A DNA stretch of 64,000 nt. Source: Ciona savignyi. Taxonomy: Eukaryota; Chordata; Ascidiacea; Phlebobranchia; Cionidae. Positions 39,344-58,739 of this stretch are shown in pieces (positions within the stretch are counted from its first letter, which is position 1; every line of letters starts with the position of its first letter). The DNA is taken from assembly GCA_000149265.1 (NCBI GenBank), contig CH003416.1, positions 636,698-700,697 of the forward strand. The letters run 5' to 3'. Made by a program: the position numbers and the translations under genes. The notes under the pieces were generated by a model. It worked only from the letters and a program-made list of their open reading frames with translations. It searched no databases and was not told the DNA's origin.

Positions 39344-41368
39344 GCTTGCTTTCTTTGTCTTGATAACAAATGGAACCAATTTCAGCTTTAATTTTAACCT
39401 ATAACGTAATTTCCTTTTACCTATGAAGATATTAGATGCAAACGTTATGGTAATTAATTTATATAGATTTTATTACTTCTTGCGTAAAACGCATTAATGA
39501 TTATTATTATTTATGACCAATCGGTATATGAGTAATGTCTTTTACGCTGCAAACTATGTAAACGCAACACGTAGGTCTTCAGACTGAAAGATGGTAACGC
39601 CCTACAATAGGGCGCGTATCAAGGAGCAAAAGTTCAAAAATGAACCATTTAGTTAGTTAAACTTTAACTTTATAGGAATGACCTTTACTTTACCTTAATC
39701 ACAAATAAAGCAGGCACTGTATTTAATAACATGTCATAACACTTTCAACTTATGCATTCCACGACAACTTTTCATCTTAAATTTGTAAAACAGTTTCGTC
39801 ATAAACAATGAAATTACGATTCATATAATAAAATATATTGAATAATTGTTCTTCGCCACCTAAATTCTATTTTTTGTTCCGACTTTTGATTGTAACTTTT
39901 AATCAACTGTTAGGAACCGAAATTTTGCAAAACTACAAACGTTTTTGCTACTGTGTTGTCGCGCATACACAACTAATCTGACGCGTTTATCTCTCTTTGT
40001 TGTGCGTGCACTCAACCGTGCTTTAGGCAGCAGGCATTGGTAGAAAAACCTGGGCGTGTGATGAGGCACCTATGCGTAGTCGTTCTCTGAATTGTTCAGG
40101 CGAAGCGTCCTTTTTCTGTTTATCGGTCGCTTTCTCTATTAACAAACTGCGTGGTTCTTCTTTATTATGGGAATCCTTTACAATATTGTAGAGTTTTATT
40201 CTATTTTTATGTCGTTGATTAAAATTCTTTGCATTTTTGGAAACTCGCTAATTATCCGTTATTTTCCTGTTTCGTTGATTATTTGATTGCCTGATATTCT
40301 GATTGCCTGAGCAACAATGAAATAATTTGTGTTAAAACGCTACGATATAAAATACAAAGGTAAATAAAATGCACTATTACAACGTATATAAAATCGTTAG
40401 TGAATTTTAATACTAACAAAAAATATTCAGATACCTCCTATTCACTTGGAACCGTTTTCCGGGAATACCCTAACACAATCGAACTCAAACCAGTACTCGG
40501 TTCGCTTTAACTCCCCATAATAAGAGAATGAATTAAACTTTTTAGAAGTGTAAGTTAGCCCATATGTATTAGATTTGCGGTTGCAAATTTACGGTAAATT
40601 ACGCCAGGGAAATTCCCCCTAAAATGTAATAATAAATGTATGAGGAATTATGTGCGAGGAATAAATGTATGATGAATTTCAATACGAACAAACACGTAGT
40701 TGATACTATTTAGTTATTCTTCGATTTCACTATGATTAATATTTGGACACTTTAGCTTACTTAGTTCGCCTTCGAGCGATGATGTAAGTTCAAGAATATA
40801 AAGCTTCTGTTTTCCTCGTTACACATGAAATTTAATTTTAACCACAAACGGCGAATATTCCGCTTTTAGACTTCAAAGCCATTTGCAATATACGTACAAT
40901 GGTAGAAAATTAAGGTCTGTTGTTGAATTATATCCTGCGTCACCAAGCATCTGGTAGGCAGATACTGCCCGGATGGTATCGTCATGTGCCAGTCAATACG
41001 TAACAGAAGGTTTGTTTGCATTTCTACGTGCGTCTATTGTTTGCATTAGCCATATGCGTATAGCTACGTGTATATATTGATTGTTCCTCTGATTATAATA
41101 TCACGGCTTCTGTGTATTAAAACAATATCGCTGCCAATTTATTTTTTTCCATAGACAGTGGCCAACAATATTGTACACGCTGTTTACCAAATTAAGTTAT
41201 ATTGTCTTACTCAGTCCAGTAAAATTGCTGATGTGGACACTTTGTGGTAGCCTTGTTAAATAGCTAGCCTAAAGACAAACAGCAAGTACAATCTTAATTT
41301 GTGTGCGGACGTGTTAAAGTTATGCGGTTAAATTACTGTTTGTCGATAAGGTAGTAAAACCCGCTAAG
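39344..41368. other. Divergent intergenic region between MIOX and GCH1
   Basis: About 2 kb shared by two genes transcribed away from each other, so it should hold both promoters. No coding exon or clear core element is recognised. A dispersed-repeat scrap occurs near 40440-40640 (GGGAATACCCT, GGGAAATTCCCC). Confidence 0.5.
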
Positions 41369-41416
41369 ATGCCTAATCGAAAAATCTTCGCTCTTATAGG
41401 TAAATATGAATATTAG
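41369..41416 (+). promoter_or_regulatory. Short ORF overlapping the GCH1 start, or alternative first exon
   Basis: ATG at 41369 opens 15 codons and stops at 41414-41416, overlapping the main ATG at 41406 in another frame. The sequence also has a possible donor (ATAG then GTAAAT, exon end 41399). Splicing there to the exon at 41959 keeps the GCH1 frame, giving an alternative N-terminus MPNRKIFALIG. Confidence 0.4.
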
Positions 41417-43886
41417 CGCTGATAAAGAAATAAATGTGTCTGTACAAGAAGCAAAGGAGTCAAACGTGAATATTGGAACATCAAGTAGCTCAAACCGTAA
41501 GTATAGATCTTCTAAGCATAATGATTTTCAGCTTTTAGCTAAAACAATTAACACTTATGTAAAAAATTAGATCTAGGAATTGATGAAAATTTGTTGACAT
41601 ATATTGTGCGTTATTCATCGGTACAGGTCCAGTATTAATAATACAAAACAGCATTGCTTTTTTAATTTGTTGGTGACGGGTAGATCGCACGATTTGTGGT
41701 GGAAGTGTAACCATGTTTTGATGCGTGTGACACTGTGACATGGTAACTGTAAGCTCGTAAATCACACAACGCCTGTATAGTCCGGCTTGCCTAAAGATTA
41801 CAACACTTTGTTATTACGTGCACTAATAAGATGATTGTAAATATATATTTGTTTTTACAGAGATTGGCATGGCAAGTCTAAATTGAAGTACTTAATACAT
41901 AGTTAAACCTGACTGAAACTAGTTTTAATAGGCACATATAAAACTGTAATATTTTTAGGTATGGAAAATGCGTTTTCAGTTATTTTAGAAGAAATCGGAG
42001 AAGACGTCACAAGACAGGGTATTCTAAAGACACCAAAACGAGCTGCGGCAGCTTTGAAGTTTTTTACTAAAGGCTATAAGGAAAATTTACAAGGTAAAGA
42101 AACCACTATTATAAGGCGTAATATCATTGGAATGAATGGGTTATCCAATGAGGAAGAACTTTTCAGTAATGCTAACTTACATACGGATAGCTTGCCACGA
42201 CTTTTTATTTTACAAAAATCCTTATGGGAGTACCGACAAGCACAAATATAGAAATAGAAGCCCATATATTCAGTATTTTTGTTTATAGCCGATCTTCGGC
42301 TAGGGAATATTTACTTAATTTTTTTTAAAGTTAAAATATAATATGAATCAGAAAAACACACTGGAATTAAAACAACCCTAGTTTACCCTGGGAAATCTCC
42401 TCAAATATAATACATGTTAGCAACAAATACACTATTATTCCATATAAAAAAGAGCTGACACTTAAAATTAAACAAGATATAAATTGACGGAAAATTTTAA
42501 TACGTGCAAAAAAGATATTGGTGTTAATGCCCAGCCTATTTAACTATTTTCCGGAAAATCAGGTTCAACTCCACTAAAACTATTGATCAGTCTAATTTAC
42601 CCTTCATACCAAACGAAATTACCAATCAAGTTACATCGTAGGGGTGTTATAGCTAATGTGTATGGAATATGCAGTAGTAAATTTGAAGTAAATCGCTCCA
42701 GGGGAATTCCCGACAGAAAATATAAACACGACTGTTGATTTTCCGCATTTTCGATTTTCAGTGCCGATTATTCTTTGAAATCCTATATTTTGGAACCAAA
42801 GAGGAATATTTTTTAATGTTAACGAAATGCTTTGGGAAATTACCCAACATATAAATTATATGAAAAATTATAACGCACAATAATCGTGTGTAAAATAGCT
42901 AAACATGGAATTTTAACACGAAAAAAAGATGCGGAGTGACCATACTTATTTTATATGTGTAAGCTAATATCTATTAGATATGCAGTACCAAATTTAGAAA
43001 AAAATCATTTCAGTTATTCGGCGATAAAAATAAAAAAAGCAACAACAAAAACAAAATGTACTTAACACCATAATAAGCAAGAGTGAAATACAAAACTAAC
43101 TGCAACCGTAAATTCTTTAAAATAAAATAACAAAAAGCATAATTTAAAATTTCCGTATAAAAAACAGGTGAGTATTACTGCAAATACATGAACCCAGTGA
43201 TAAATAAACGAAAGAAAAACAATTAAATGCCATATAATAAGCAGTGCAAAGGTGACATAATAGTATAAATACACAATACCAACCTCTAAAGTGTGCTATA
43301 TAGTGTTCATCGTCGCTCAAAATAAGTCGGCTTTGCCTTGAGCCTTGAGGTATTGAGTTCGTGTGTACGGCTTTTGGGTGTGTTTTCTACGTTTTGGTAA
43401 ACATGTGCTTTTGCTGGTATATTATTCATCAAATGTTCGTTGCCTTCAGTGTCGGTCTCTTCCCTGGTAAAGTCACAATGACCCTACTTTAATCGTGAAC
43501 AGTTTGTGGTTTTGCCATGTTTTTCCATAATTTTATAATTTACTGGACTCCATTTGTTACACTTTTAAGTAGTTCACGATAATTAAACTCTTTTAAGTTA
43601 ACCGGCATGAATTCATAATTCCTTCCTACAGATATTGTAAACGAAGCAATTTTCGACGAAGATCATGACGACATTGTGATTGTAAAGGATATTGAAATGT
43701 TTTCTATGTGCGAGCACCACTTAGTGCCATTTATCGGAAAGGTAAGAATAACACGCAGTACTTGTTAAAATCACAAAAATCAAATTATTTTATTTATGTT
43801 TTTTTATATTTCAGGTGTCAATCGGTTATATACCGAACAAAAGAGTTCTAGGGATCAGCAAACTTGCAAGGTAATCGCAATCATTA

Positions 43887-43948
<62 letters not shown>

Positions 43949-44639
43949 GTTTTTCGTGACCATTAGGTTTTAATTGCGTATGGTCTGCTGATCAATTTCA
44001 AATGTGTCATGTGGTTGTTATTCGTCCTCGACAAGGTTAATCGATAACCTGACACATTTCAGAATCGTGGAAATGTATAGCCGGAGGCTACAAGTACAGG
44101 AAAGAATGACAAAGCAAATTGCAACAGCATTGGTGGAAGTGATTGAGCCATCGGGAGTTGCAGTTGTAATTGAGGCATCGTGAGTATTTGGGCAGCCGAT
44201 CGATTTGCTTTGGGAAATTTCACTTATTTGTATATACAGATAAAACAAAAAACGCCACGGATCCTCTGTGATTAAAATACATAAAATATTAATTTAACTT
44301 AAAATTAAGTAAAAATATTAATTAAAAGATGAAAAAAATAAGTAATTTAGTTCTGCTTAAAATGGATTTATTTGGTGCTGGGTTGGGCTATAAAGTGTCG
44401 AACCCTTTCTTTCTTATCCTAAAACGAACAAATAAAATTTGTATAAATTGTACGTCTATGCATATAGACCACACAAAAATGATTGAATTTCACAAAATGT
44501 CATCCTCAGACACATGTGCATGGTAATGCGGGGCGTTCAGAAACCAAGTGCCACCACTGTGACAAGCAGTATGTTCGGAGTTTTTCGGGATGATCCGAAA
44601 ACCCGCGAAGAATTTCTAAACCTACTTATTAAAAAATGA
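41406..44639 (+). CDS. GCH1: GTP cyclohydrolase I
   Basis: Six exons: 41406-41496, 41959-42093, 43632-43741, 43815-43870, 44063-44179, 44510-44639. They encode 212 residues in consistent phase. Family signatures are complete: [12 protein letters not shown] supplies a zinc cysteine and the catalytic histidines, [12 protein letters not shown] supplies the second zinc cysteine, and [18 protein letters not shown] and [12 protein letters not shown] form the active-site and core helices. The enzyme converts GTP to 7,8-dihydroneopterin triphosphate, the first and limiting step of tetrahydrobiopterin synthesis, as a homodecamer in the cytosol. BH4 serves aromatic amino-acid hydroxylases and pigment pathways. 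The N-terminal extension of about 31 residues is poorly conserved, as in other animals, and its exact start is the least certain part. Confidence 0.96.
43888..43943. repeat. (TA)n microsatellite
   Basis: About 28 TA units, 17 bases after the donor of GCH1 exon 4. Confidence 0.95.
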
Positions 44640-45145
44640 AACGTTCATGTATATTATGTGGTCGTCTGTAAAAGCAAAAACCTGGTTTTACTTAATTTTT
44701 AATTTTCGTCATTTTGGTGTTGCCAGTATTTAAAAAAATGCAATTCATTGTTTGGGTTTATACTTTTACCTCATTTACTAACAAAGTTAAGAAAACTAAG
44801 AAAATGTTCGCTTAAATATATACCGTCGTTTACCTATACATGTTTTTAAACTCCGACCCAGGAATGTTTCATCGAGAGTGGCGCATCACCTGAAAGTCAA
44901 TAATATAAGGTACTTGATTGGGCAAGGGGCGCATACGCTAAAATTTAATAATCCACTCGGCAGATTTTTCTGAAAACATATATAGGCGTATAGATCTAAT
45001 TGACAGGACAGAACAGCTGGTTAAATATATTAAAGACAGTGACATTAAATTAAGCCTATAACAACCGAAAAAAAAATCCTCGAAAACAATTTGTCGAGCT
45101 GGGTCATAATTTCGGGATCTCACTTGGTATAGTTCAAGATTTGCC
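44640..45145. other. Intergenic between GCH1 and the EGF-sushi gene
   Basis: AT-rich. It should contain the GCH1 3' UTR and the promoter of the next gene. No canonical AATAAA is obvious after the GCH1 stop. Confidence 0.5.
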
Positions 45146-46955
45146 ATGAAACAAATTTTTCTTGAAGCTATCCTTACTGCATTTTTTATTCGTGAGTATA
45201 GCCAATCTGACAGTGCCTATCGTTAGGTCACTATATGGATAAATCTGTGACAAAATACCATTTTGCAGTTGTGCTAGCCGATGTAAGATCAGAAGATGTA
45301 TGCAACCCAAACCCATGTAGAAATGGTGGTTCATGCATGGTTAGTCCCAGGAACATGGTTTACTGTTTCTGTAATGATCATTTCTCAGGAAGCTTCTGTC
45401 AAAATACTGCTAACGGTACAACTTTAATATTAAAGGGTTTATTCTTTATATAATATTTATATGAGTTATACATATTTATTAAAATATGCATATATTTAAT
45501 GAAGAGTGTGTTACACAAAAGTAGCTGATCTTCGAAACCCTCGGTGCAAAATTTGATTCATTTTAATAAAACATCTAAAAGATAAAAACGTTTTAAAAGC
45601 ATTTCCTAAAAAAAAACCACGATATATATTTATTGGTAAAGCTGGAGACAGGTTCGATTTAAATATCCAAACTACAACAATGTATTATGATTGTACGAGG
45701 CCCCGTGCCATTGAAATTCAAATGATTACATTAGTACTGTAATACTTTACTAATCAATGATGGTCAACAGTTGCTGTATAATGGGTTATAAATGCGTTTA
45801 ATGTGTTATTTAAATACATATTGTAATCTGCTTATATTTTTCACGTAGGATGCCCCAATCCATATTTGGAAAAATTAGGAAAGCTCCCGGTAGGTGCCAG
45901 TCTGGAGCTAGCGTGCGATAGAGGATACAGATTGAACGGACCCAAGTTTATTTTGTGCATGGAAAACGGCAAATTTAACGGCACAGTGTCAAAATGCGTT
46001 AAAGGTGGGTCATTTTGCAGGAAGTACATGCAATAAAATTGATCAAATCTAAGCCGATCAGTAAAAAGGCCAATCCTTTAATACACCGAGTTCAGCTAAA
46101 AATGCTTTTTAATTAGGATTTATTATATATAACAAACTATGACTGTAATTTCTTAGGATCTTCTGGTTGGGACCTCCAAACGCGCTTGAAATAAATCTTT
46201 GCTCTAAACATTTGTTATCAATTCTTTATTAAACTGTAATATTTTATCCAGTATTGATTAAATCTGGCCATTATTAAAAGGCAATTTTAGTTTAGCGGCA
46301 TAAAATGTATGCATGCATATGGGCGTCACAAGTAGTAAAATGGTGTCATTTAGTTTTACGCATAAGAGCTACTATCTTTAGTGTGAAAAGAAATTTTTGT
46401 CTTTTGAGGTGAAACCTTTGTGCGTAACAATGCATTTTACCTCTATTTGCAAATCTTAAGTTTTTTAAACAATTCGATTAATATTGATGATTAAGCTACA
46501 AATTTCAAGAAAAGTTTATGATATTCTCGATCTTTTTTGTATGTTTGCAATACAAAAACCTGCAAATATATTGGCATTCTCAGCATTATAACGTCTAACA
46601 TCATTTATTTTATCACAGAAGATTCGACATTTGACACTGGGTACGGCGGATCAAGGTCACTATACAAACGATATGCTGTTGCGATTACACTCGNNNNNNN
46701 NNNNNNNNNNNNNNNNNNNNNNNNNNNNNNNNNNNNNNNNNNNNNNNNNNNNNNNNNNNNNNNNNNNNNNNNNNNNNNNNNNNNNNNNNNNNNNNNNNNN
46801 NNNNNNNNNNNNNNNNNNNNCTGTTGCGATACACTCGTTCCTATGATGTTTATATGCGTGTTACAGATATAAGAGTGAATGTACAAATTAAAGACTTTAA
46901 CTTCAGAACCATACAACTTCACGATGTAGTTCCATATTTCCGAAGACAGATATGA
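45146..46955 (+). CDS. Small secreted or membrane EGF-sushi protein (gap-broken)
   Basis: Exon 1 (45146-45191) encodes a signal peptide, MKQIFLEAILTAFFI. Exon 2 (45269-45415) is one EGF domain with [12 protein letters not shown] and YCFCNDHFSGSFC. Exon 3 (45849-46004) is a sushi/CCP domain of the same 156-base length as the sushi exon of the next gene. Exon 4 starts at 46619 and runs into the N-gap at 46694. After the gap an open frame of about 45 codons (MRVTDIRVNVQIKDF, then stop at 46953-46955) may be the C-terminus, but it is not in frame with the phase predicted from exon 3 across the gap. The 3' end is therefore unresolved. AATAAA at 47147 would end the transcript. It is probably a paralogue of the CUB-EGF-sushi gene just downstream. 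Confidence 0.6.
46694..46820. other. Assembly gap, probably artificial
   Basis: 127 N flanked by nearly the same sequence: TGTTGCGATTACACTCG on the left and TGTTGCGATACACTCG on the right, differing by one T. This is what results when two overlapping contigs fail to merge. Confidence 0.8.
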
Positions 46956-47146
46956 TTCTGGTTCTAAAAAAAACACTTTCTATCTACACTTTTATCAATA
47001 TTGTGTGTTTTATTTTTGTTGATACTTGTACATATTGGCATATATTTTTGAGTTCTAAAAATCTATAATACCACGTAAAGTTGTGTAGCATATATGCCAT
47101 TGTGGTTTATAATGCTTACATCTACCAACTTCGTATTTTATGTGTC

Positions 47147-47152
47147 AATAAA
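47147..47152 (+). terminator. Poly(A) signal between the two EGF-sushi genes
   Basis: AATAAA in GTGTCAATAAAAGCC, 192 bases after the presumed stop of the first EGF-sushi gene and before the signal-peptide exon of the next. It supports two separate transcription units. Confidence 0.5.
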
Positions 47153-47439
47153 AGCCGCCTGAGCCATTGTTTAAAATAATAAATGCCATATTTCGGTAAT
47201 ATTCATAAATATGATATTGGTGTTACAACGAGGACAATGTGACTAAAGCTCCATGTCAAGTATTTGTTCAGGTGCAGTTTTTGAACAAATTGAGAAAAGC
47301 GCGGCCATAAAGTGGTCACTCATGTATGTGAAACGCATTTGGCTTGATACATATTGTGAAAATGTTCGTTATATTGAGACAGACAACATAAATATAAGCA
47401 TAACAAATTCGTCTAAATTTAAAAAATATAGAGTGCAAG

Positions 47440-54752
<7,313 letters not shown>

Positions 54753-54754
54753 AA

Positions 54755-54760
54755 AATAAA
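54755..54760 (+). terminator. Poly(A) signal of the CUB-EGF-sushi gene
   Basis: AATAAA three bases after the stop of the basic tail exon. Confidence 0.5.
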
Positions 54761-55338
54761 TGATCAACAAAGTATTGCCAAAACATTATCTAGCGTATAA
54801 TTAGTTGCGTAATTGGGCCGACATTCATTGATGTTTTACGGCTCTTCTATCGTTATAAACTGTGACTTTTAAACCTCATTGAACTTAGCTGTTGCTATCG
54901 AATAGTGATGGGTCGATTTAAATACCTATTACACGCAAAATATACCAGATTCCCCTTGTACCACTAAAACTCTTTAAACAAAAGAGCGCAGTCTTACATA
55001 TGTTTTTAAGTGTTACATTCGCGGTAAAACTTTACTGTAAGCTGGTTTAATTTAAAGTATGCCAACCTTGTGTTATCCACTACTATTTGTAAAACCCATT
55101 TTGACTATATATACGCCATATGTTGCTACCATCAGAAACATATGCTAATGCGTCCAGCTACTAAGCAATGCACTCGTTGCCTATAATCAAATTTTTTATA
55201 TGTATAAAATGTACAGTGTTTTTATAATCACTTACAAAATATAAGTAGCCTAAATAGCAATAGCAAAGCATTCAATATAAATTCTATACAACCAGTAGTA
55301 GGTATATATATGCCGAGCACACAGGAAACAAAATATTA
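54761..55338. other. Gene-free AT-rich stretch
   Basis: No coding exon seen. It contains degenerate copies of the ACTATTTGTAAAACCCATTTTG segment that recurs at the left end of the next element. Confidence 0.5.
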
Positions 55339-56686
55339 CTAGAGAGTGTCAACCACGTGTTTAACCACAACTATTTGTAAAACACATGTTGTATGCCATA
55401 TATTCATGCTACAGGGTCCCTAACCACATTTTGTATTTTATACACTGTGTATGTAGTTTTTGTTTCTGCAAGCATAAACTCATGGGTCCCATAGTTATCA
55501 AACCATAAACTTATTTTCCGTGTGTAGGTAAAAAAGAACAATCGTGATAGATTTACAAAGATTTCATCACAAATGTTTTAAATTAAAGCTTTTTTAAGTG
55601 CTGTATTGAAATGAAGCTAAATTCCTTAAACAGTTCGATTTAGTTTTTCATGGCTTCGGGGAATTTCCCATGCGCTTGGTAAATAAGTTTCTGTTTTTTA
55701 CATATGTGGGTCATGTTAACTATCAATTCTTAAAGTTTTAATCCGATTTGACGAATCCTTGTTGGAGATGTCAGTGCAATGTGGCATGCTTGTCACAATC
55801 ATGAGTCCGGAACATATCTTCGTTTTTAAGGGAGTTACCCTAAGTAAATGTTTTTTTTCTTTTAAGTGACACAGGGTGGATAACGATCTGGCATTTCACA
55901 GAATCTGATCAAAATTAGAGCAGCCGGTTAAACGTTATTTTCCGAAAAGCTATTTTTTTAGAAAAATAACCGATTTGGATTTTAACGTCTCCGGGGAATT
56001 CCCCTAGATTTATCACCCACAATTTTGCTCCTGCGTATCTAGACCATGTTGTCTAACAAATAACAAAGCTTTATTACTATTTTATTATTCCTTCTGGTAG
56101 ATGTCGGGGCGTCATGCCATGCCTGTCACAATCATGATTTGAGAAAAAAATCTTATTTTTTGGGGTATTTCCCGAGATATTTTTTATATTTTTCTTATTG
56201 TTAAATAAGTAGGTACTGCACTTACATTCTACCAAATCTTATTCAAATTGGAGCAGCTGTTTAAGCGCTATGCCGCAAAAAGCTATTTTTTTTATAAAAA
56301 ATACCGTTTTGGTTTTTAACCTCCCAGAGGAATTCCCCTTGATTTATCACCCAAAATTTTGGTTTATGCATATCTAGACCATGTTGTCTAACAAATGGCT
56401 AAGTTTCATTACGATTCCATTATTTCTTCTGGTAGATGTCGGGGCGCCATGCCATGCCTGCCAAACCTTTGACGAAGTAAAAAAAAAAAAAGAAAAAAAA
56501 CGGACAAAAACAATATGTGTCCCAATTTTTTTCAATTGGGAACCCCATAATAATATATAAAACCGTAATATTTTTTATTATCTTCTAGTTTAATTAGTCA
56601 AAGAAACAGCAAGATATTTTGTGTATAGCCTATACAATATGTGTTCATAAATAGTGGTGGTTAAACCTTTGGTTGACACTCTCTAG
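55339..56686. mobile_element. Non-autonomous TIR element (~1.35 kb) with internal tandem units
   Basis: Left end CTAGAGAGTGTCAACCACG and right end ending GGTTGACACTCTCTAG are inverted; the homology continues into GTTTAACCAC / GTGGTTAAAC. Inside are two to three diverged units of about 336 bp, each with GGTAGATGTCGGGGCGYCAT (56096 and 56432, with a weaker copy near 55765) and a GGGGAATTCCCC-like block. No transposase frame is visible. The ends loosely resemble hAT-type termini; no convincing target duplication is seen. A degenerate relative lies at about 53415-53590. Confidence 0.65.
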
Positions 56687-57327
56687 TTGCATATGGCGTA
56701 CCTGTGGGGATCCCACACGTTTATAATTGTTTTTCTGTATGTTTTAACAATTAGGTCGCCATGCCATTTGTCCATACTTTGTACATGGAAAGTCGCGATT
56801 AATTTCCTGTTTACGACAGATCAGTCGATGAATTGTTTCCCGCGTTCTGTTTAACGCCGTCCAAACCTCGTGTACAAACATGTGTTTCCTGTTATATATG
56901 TGTGTTATATAACCCGATATATGAGTTCATATGATCAGAGAGCATTTTGGTTTGTCCTCGCTTGGACTAGCCGCTCTCTCAAACCTTTACCTATGCCTAC
57001 CTAAGCTATGCCCTGTGTACAGCGCTCTTTCTGGCTGCACCTTGCGTAAATACCTAATAAAATACTTCACCTATGCTACTCCTTGTCTTACCCCGCTCAA
57101 AACCCGTCTAAAAGCAGAGCGCTGCTGCCTGCTACATACCCAAAGTAAAATGTATTTAGTTAAAGGTAGGTTAATCGAAGATGGATATATATTTTTTTGG
57201 CAAAATAAGTCAGCATTAAAAATATGGCAATTGCATCCCCGAATTTTTTTGTAATTATAAATGTAACCGAACAGTTTCGGAAATGCGATCCTCCATGCTT
57301 GATTTGCAACTAGGTAAGTTGTAGCAC

Positions 57328-57360
57328 CCCGCGGTTATTGCATATAAACTATACATCAAC
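57328..57360 (+). repeat. Left part of an interrupted satellite unit
   Basis: CCCGCGGTTATTGCATATAA and the following bases match the middle of the 184-bp satellite of 59952-61345. The rest of the unit resumes at 58451 on the other side of the TTAA element. Confidence 0.75.
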
Positions 57361-58450
57361 TTAGCTCTTTCCCTCCCAACTCGCCATATATGGCGAGTTG
57401 GTGGGAAAACATGGTATCCCGTCTGTCCATAAATGGATACAAATCTAAAAAACGATTTCTCCGCAATGCGTAATGGTAGAGACCTCAGCTAGGGCTCATT
57501 CGATCAAGGAAACCCTATATTTTATTCTCTGTGATTATCGTGGAGAAATATTAAAAATGCGAGGAGTGATAGCCTTTCTTTTTCAAGGCTTCGCCTCTTA
57601 TTTCTATCGATTTTACACGAATTTACACTTGACTAACTCAGCCAATAGGAGTCGTGTTAACTTGCAGAAGAAGCTCTTTTTGTCAAACAAGTCTTTCTTT
57701 ACATTCTCTGTGAATTTCGTGCCGTTGAGATAAAAAGGAGAGCGTTGGTGACGTTTTCGCAGCAACCGGTTATGCTTCGTGTTCACCAAAGCATGAATCC
57801 AGCTGGGCCTGCTGAGCGCACGATAAAGAAAAAGGCGGCGAGACTAGCTAGTTCGGTGTGCCCTGCTTTGAAGAATATTGGATATAGTATTTGCGTTTGA
57901 TTGGTTTTGTATGCCCTTTTTACACTTCCTTCACTGTTCTTTTTTATACTTTTTACTATTTTAGTTCTACAAAACTAAAAACTTCAATGCGTTTTGGTTC
58001 AAGTTTTCATAATATAGTCAGAAAAAAGGGAAATTTCAATTACAAATAGTAAAAAAACTACTGAAGATAGAAATACAGTTCGAATTTTCCTGAGTACAAA
58101 AACTATTAGACAATCTACATTCCAATTTTCATATCATTTGGGCATTCCAATAATAAGTAAGTATTTCGTTTGTCAGTGCACCTCAAATTTTTCAAAGTCG
58201 AGCAGAATTTTCTTTGCATAAAAAGTGGTGTTCACTAAAGTTTACATAATATATTCTTTATTAGAGGTAGATTTTAGATGTGCAGCTTGTTTAAAAGAGG
58301 GATAAATTATCTTTCCAACCATACTAAATATTAAATCATAGCATAAACTTTAGAAAAATTGTGCTAATTTGAAAATGACTAAAAATTGTAAAAAACACTG
58401 CGGGACAGCATGTTTGAATTAATGCATTTGGCCGGGAGTGAAAGAGTTAA
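57361..58450. mobile_element. TTAA-flanked, piggyBac-like non-autonomous element
   Basis: Left end TTAGCTCTTTCCCTCCC and right end GGGAGTGAAAGAGTTAA, which reads TTAACTCTTTCACTCCC reversed. These are imperfect inverted repeats, and the right one starts at a TTAA target. The element interrupts a satellite unit precisely. A 26-base perfect palindrome follows the left end. The interior open frame at 57473-57733 resembles nothing I know. TTAA targets with short CY-rich ends are typical of piggyBac-type elements; assignment is by these ends only. Confidence 0.65.
57376..57401. repeat. Perfect 26-base palindrome
   Basis: Arms CCAACTCGCCATA and TATGGCGAGTTGG with no spacer, just inside the left end of the TTAA element. 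It could form a hairpin or bind a dimeric transposase. Confidence 0.9.
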
Positions 58451-58496
58451 AGGTATTTGAAAGGACTACAACTTATCCAAAGAAATATTGTGCAAA

Positions 58497-58715
58497 AACT
58501 GTAGCCTATAAATGCGTGAATATCAATAATATTTATATTCGCTATTATTATTTTATTTTTTTAATAAAAAATACCAGGTAAAAGAGCACGGTTTAAATAA
58601 AAATTGTGTAATTTTTAGAACTGTAAAATTAGTAAGAGGTTTTACCTTTTTACTTCCGTCTTCCGTTTTTTTTCGTTTTATATTTCTAGATAAAAGAACT
58701 TTGGTCCCTTACTGG
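58497..58715. repeat. ~200-bp direct repeat, left copy
   Basis: Shares blocks with 61347-61553: AAATGCGTGAATAT, AAAGAGCACGGTT, CTTCCGTCTTCCGTTTTT and TAAAAGAACTTTGGT in the same order and orientation. The two copies bracket the transposase-like relic and the satellite array. Confidence 0.8.
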
Positions 58716-58739
58716 TGTAGTGGTGTAATGTTTTTTTTT

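Noticed and set aside
42580-42990. A separate element in the GCH1 intron with GGGGAATTCCCG-type motifs
   Set aside because: Similar to the 55-56 kb repeat family but too diverged to place ends, so not listed as its own feature.
46537-46976. Open frames across the N-run at 46694
   Set aside because: Same artefact; only the parts outside the gap were considered.
56931-57254. 107-codon plus-strand open frame
   Set aside because: No recognisable domain; it lies in repeat-rich DNA with no splice context.
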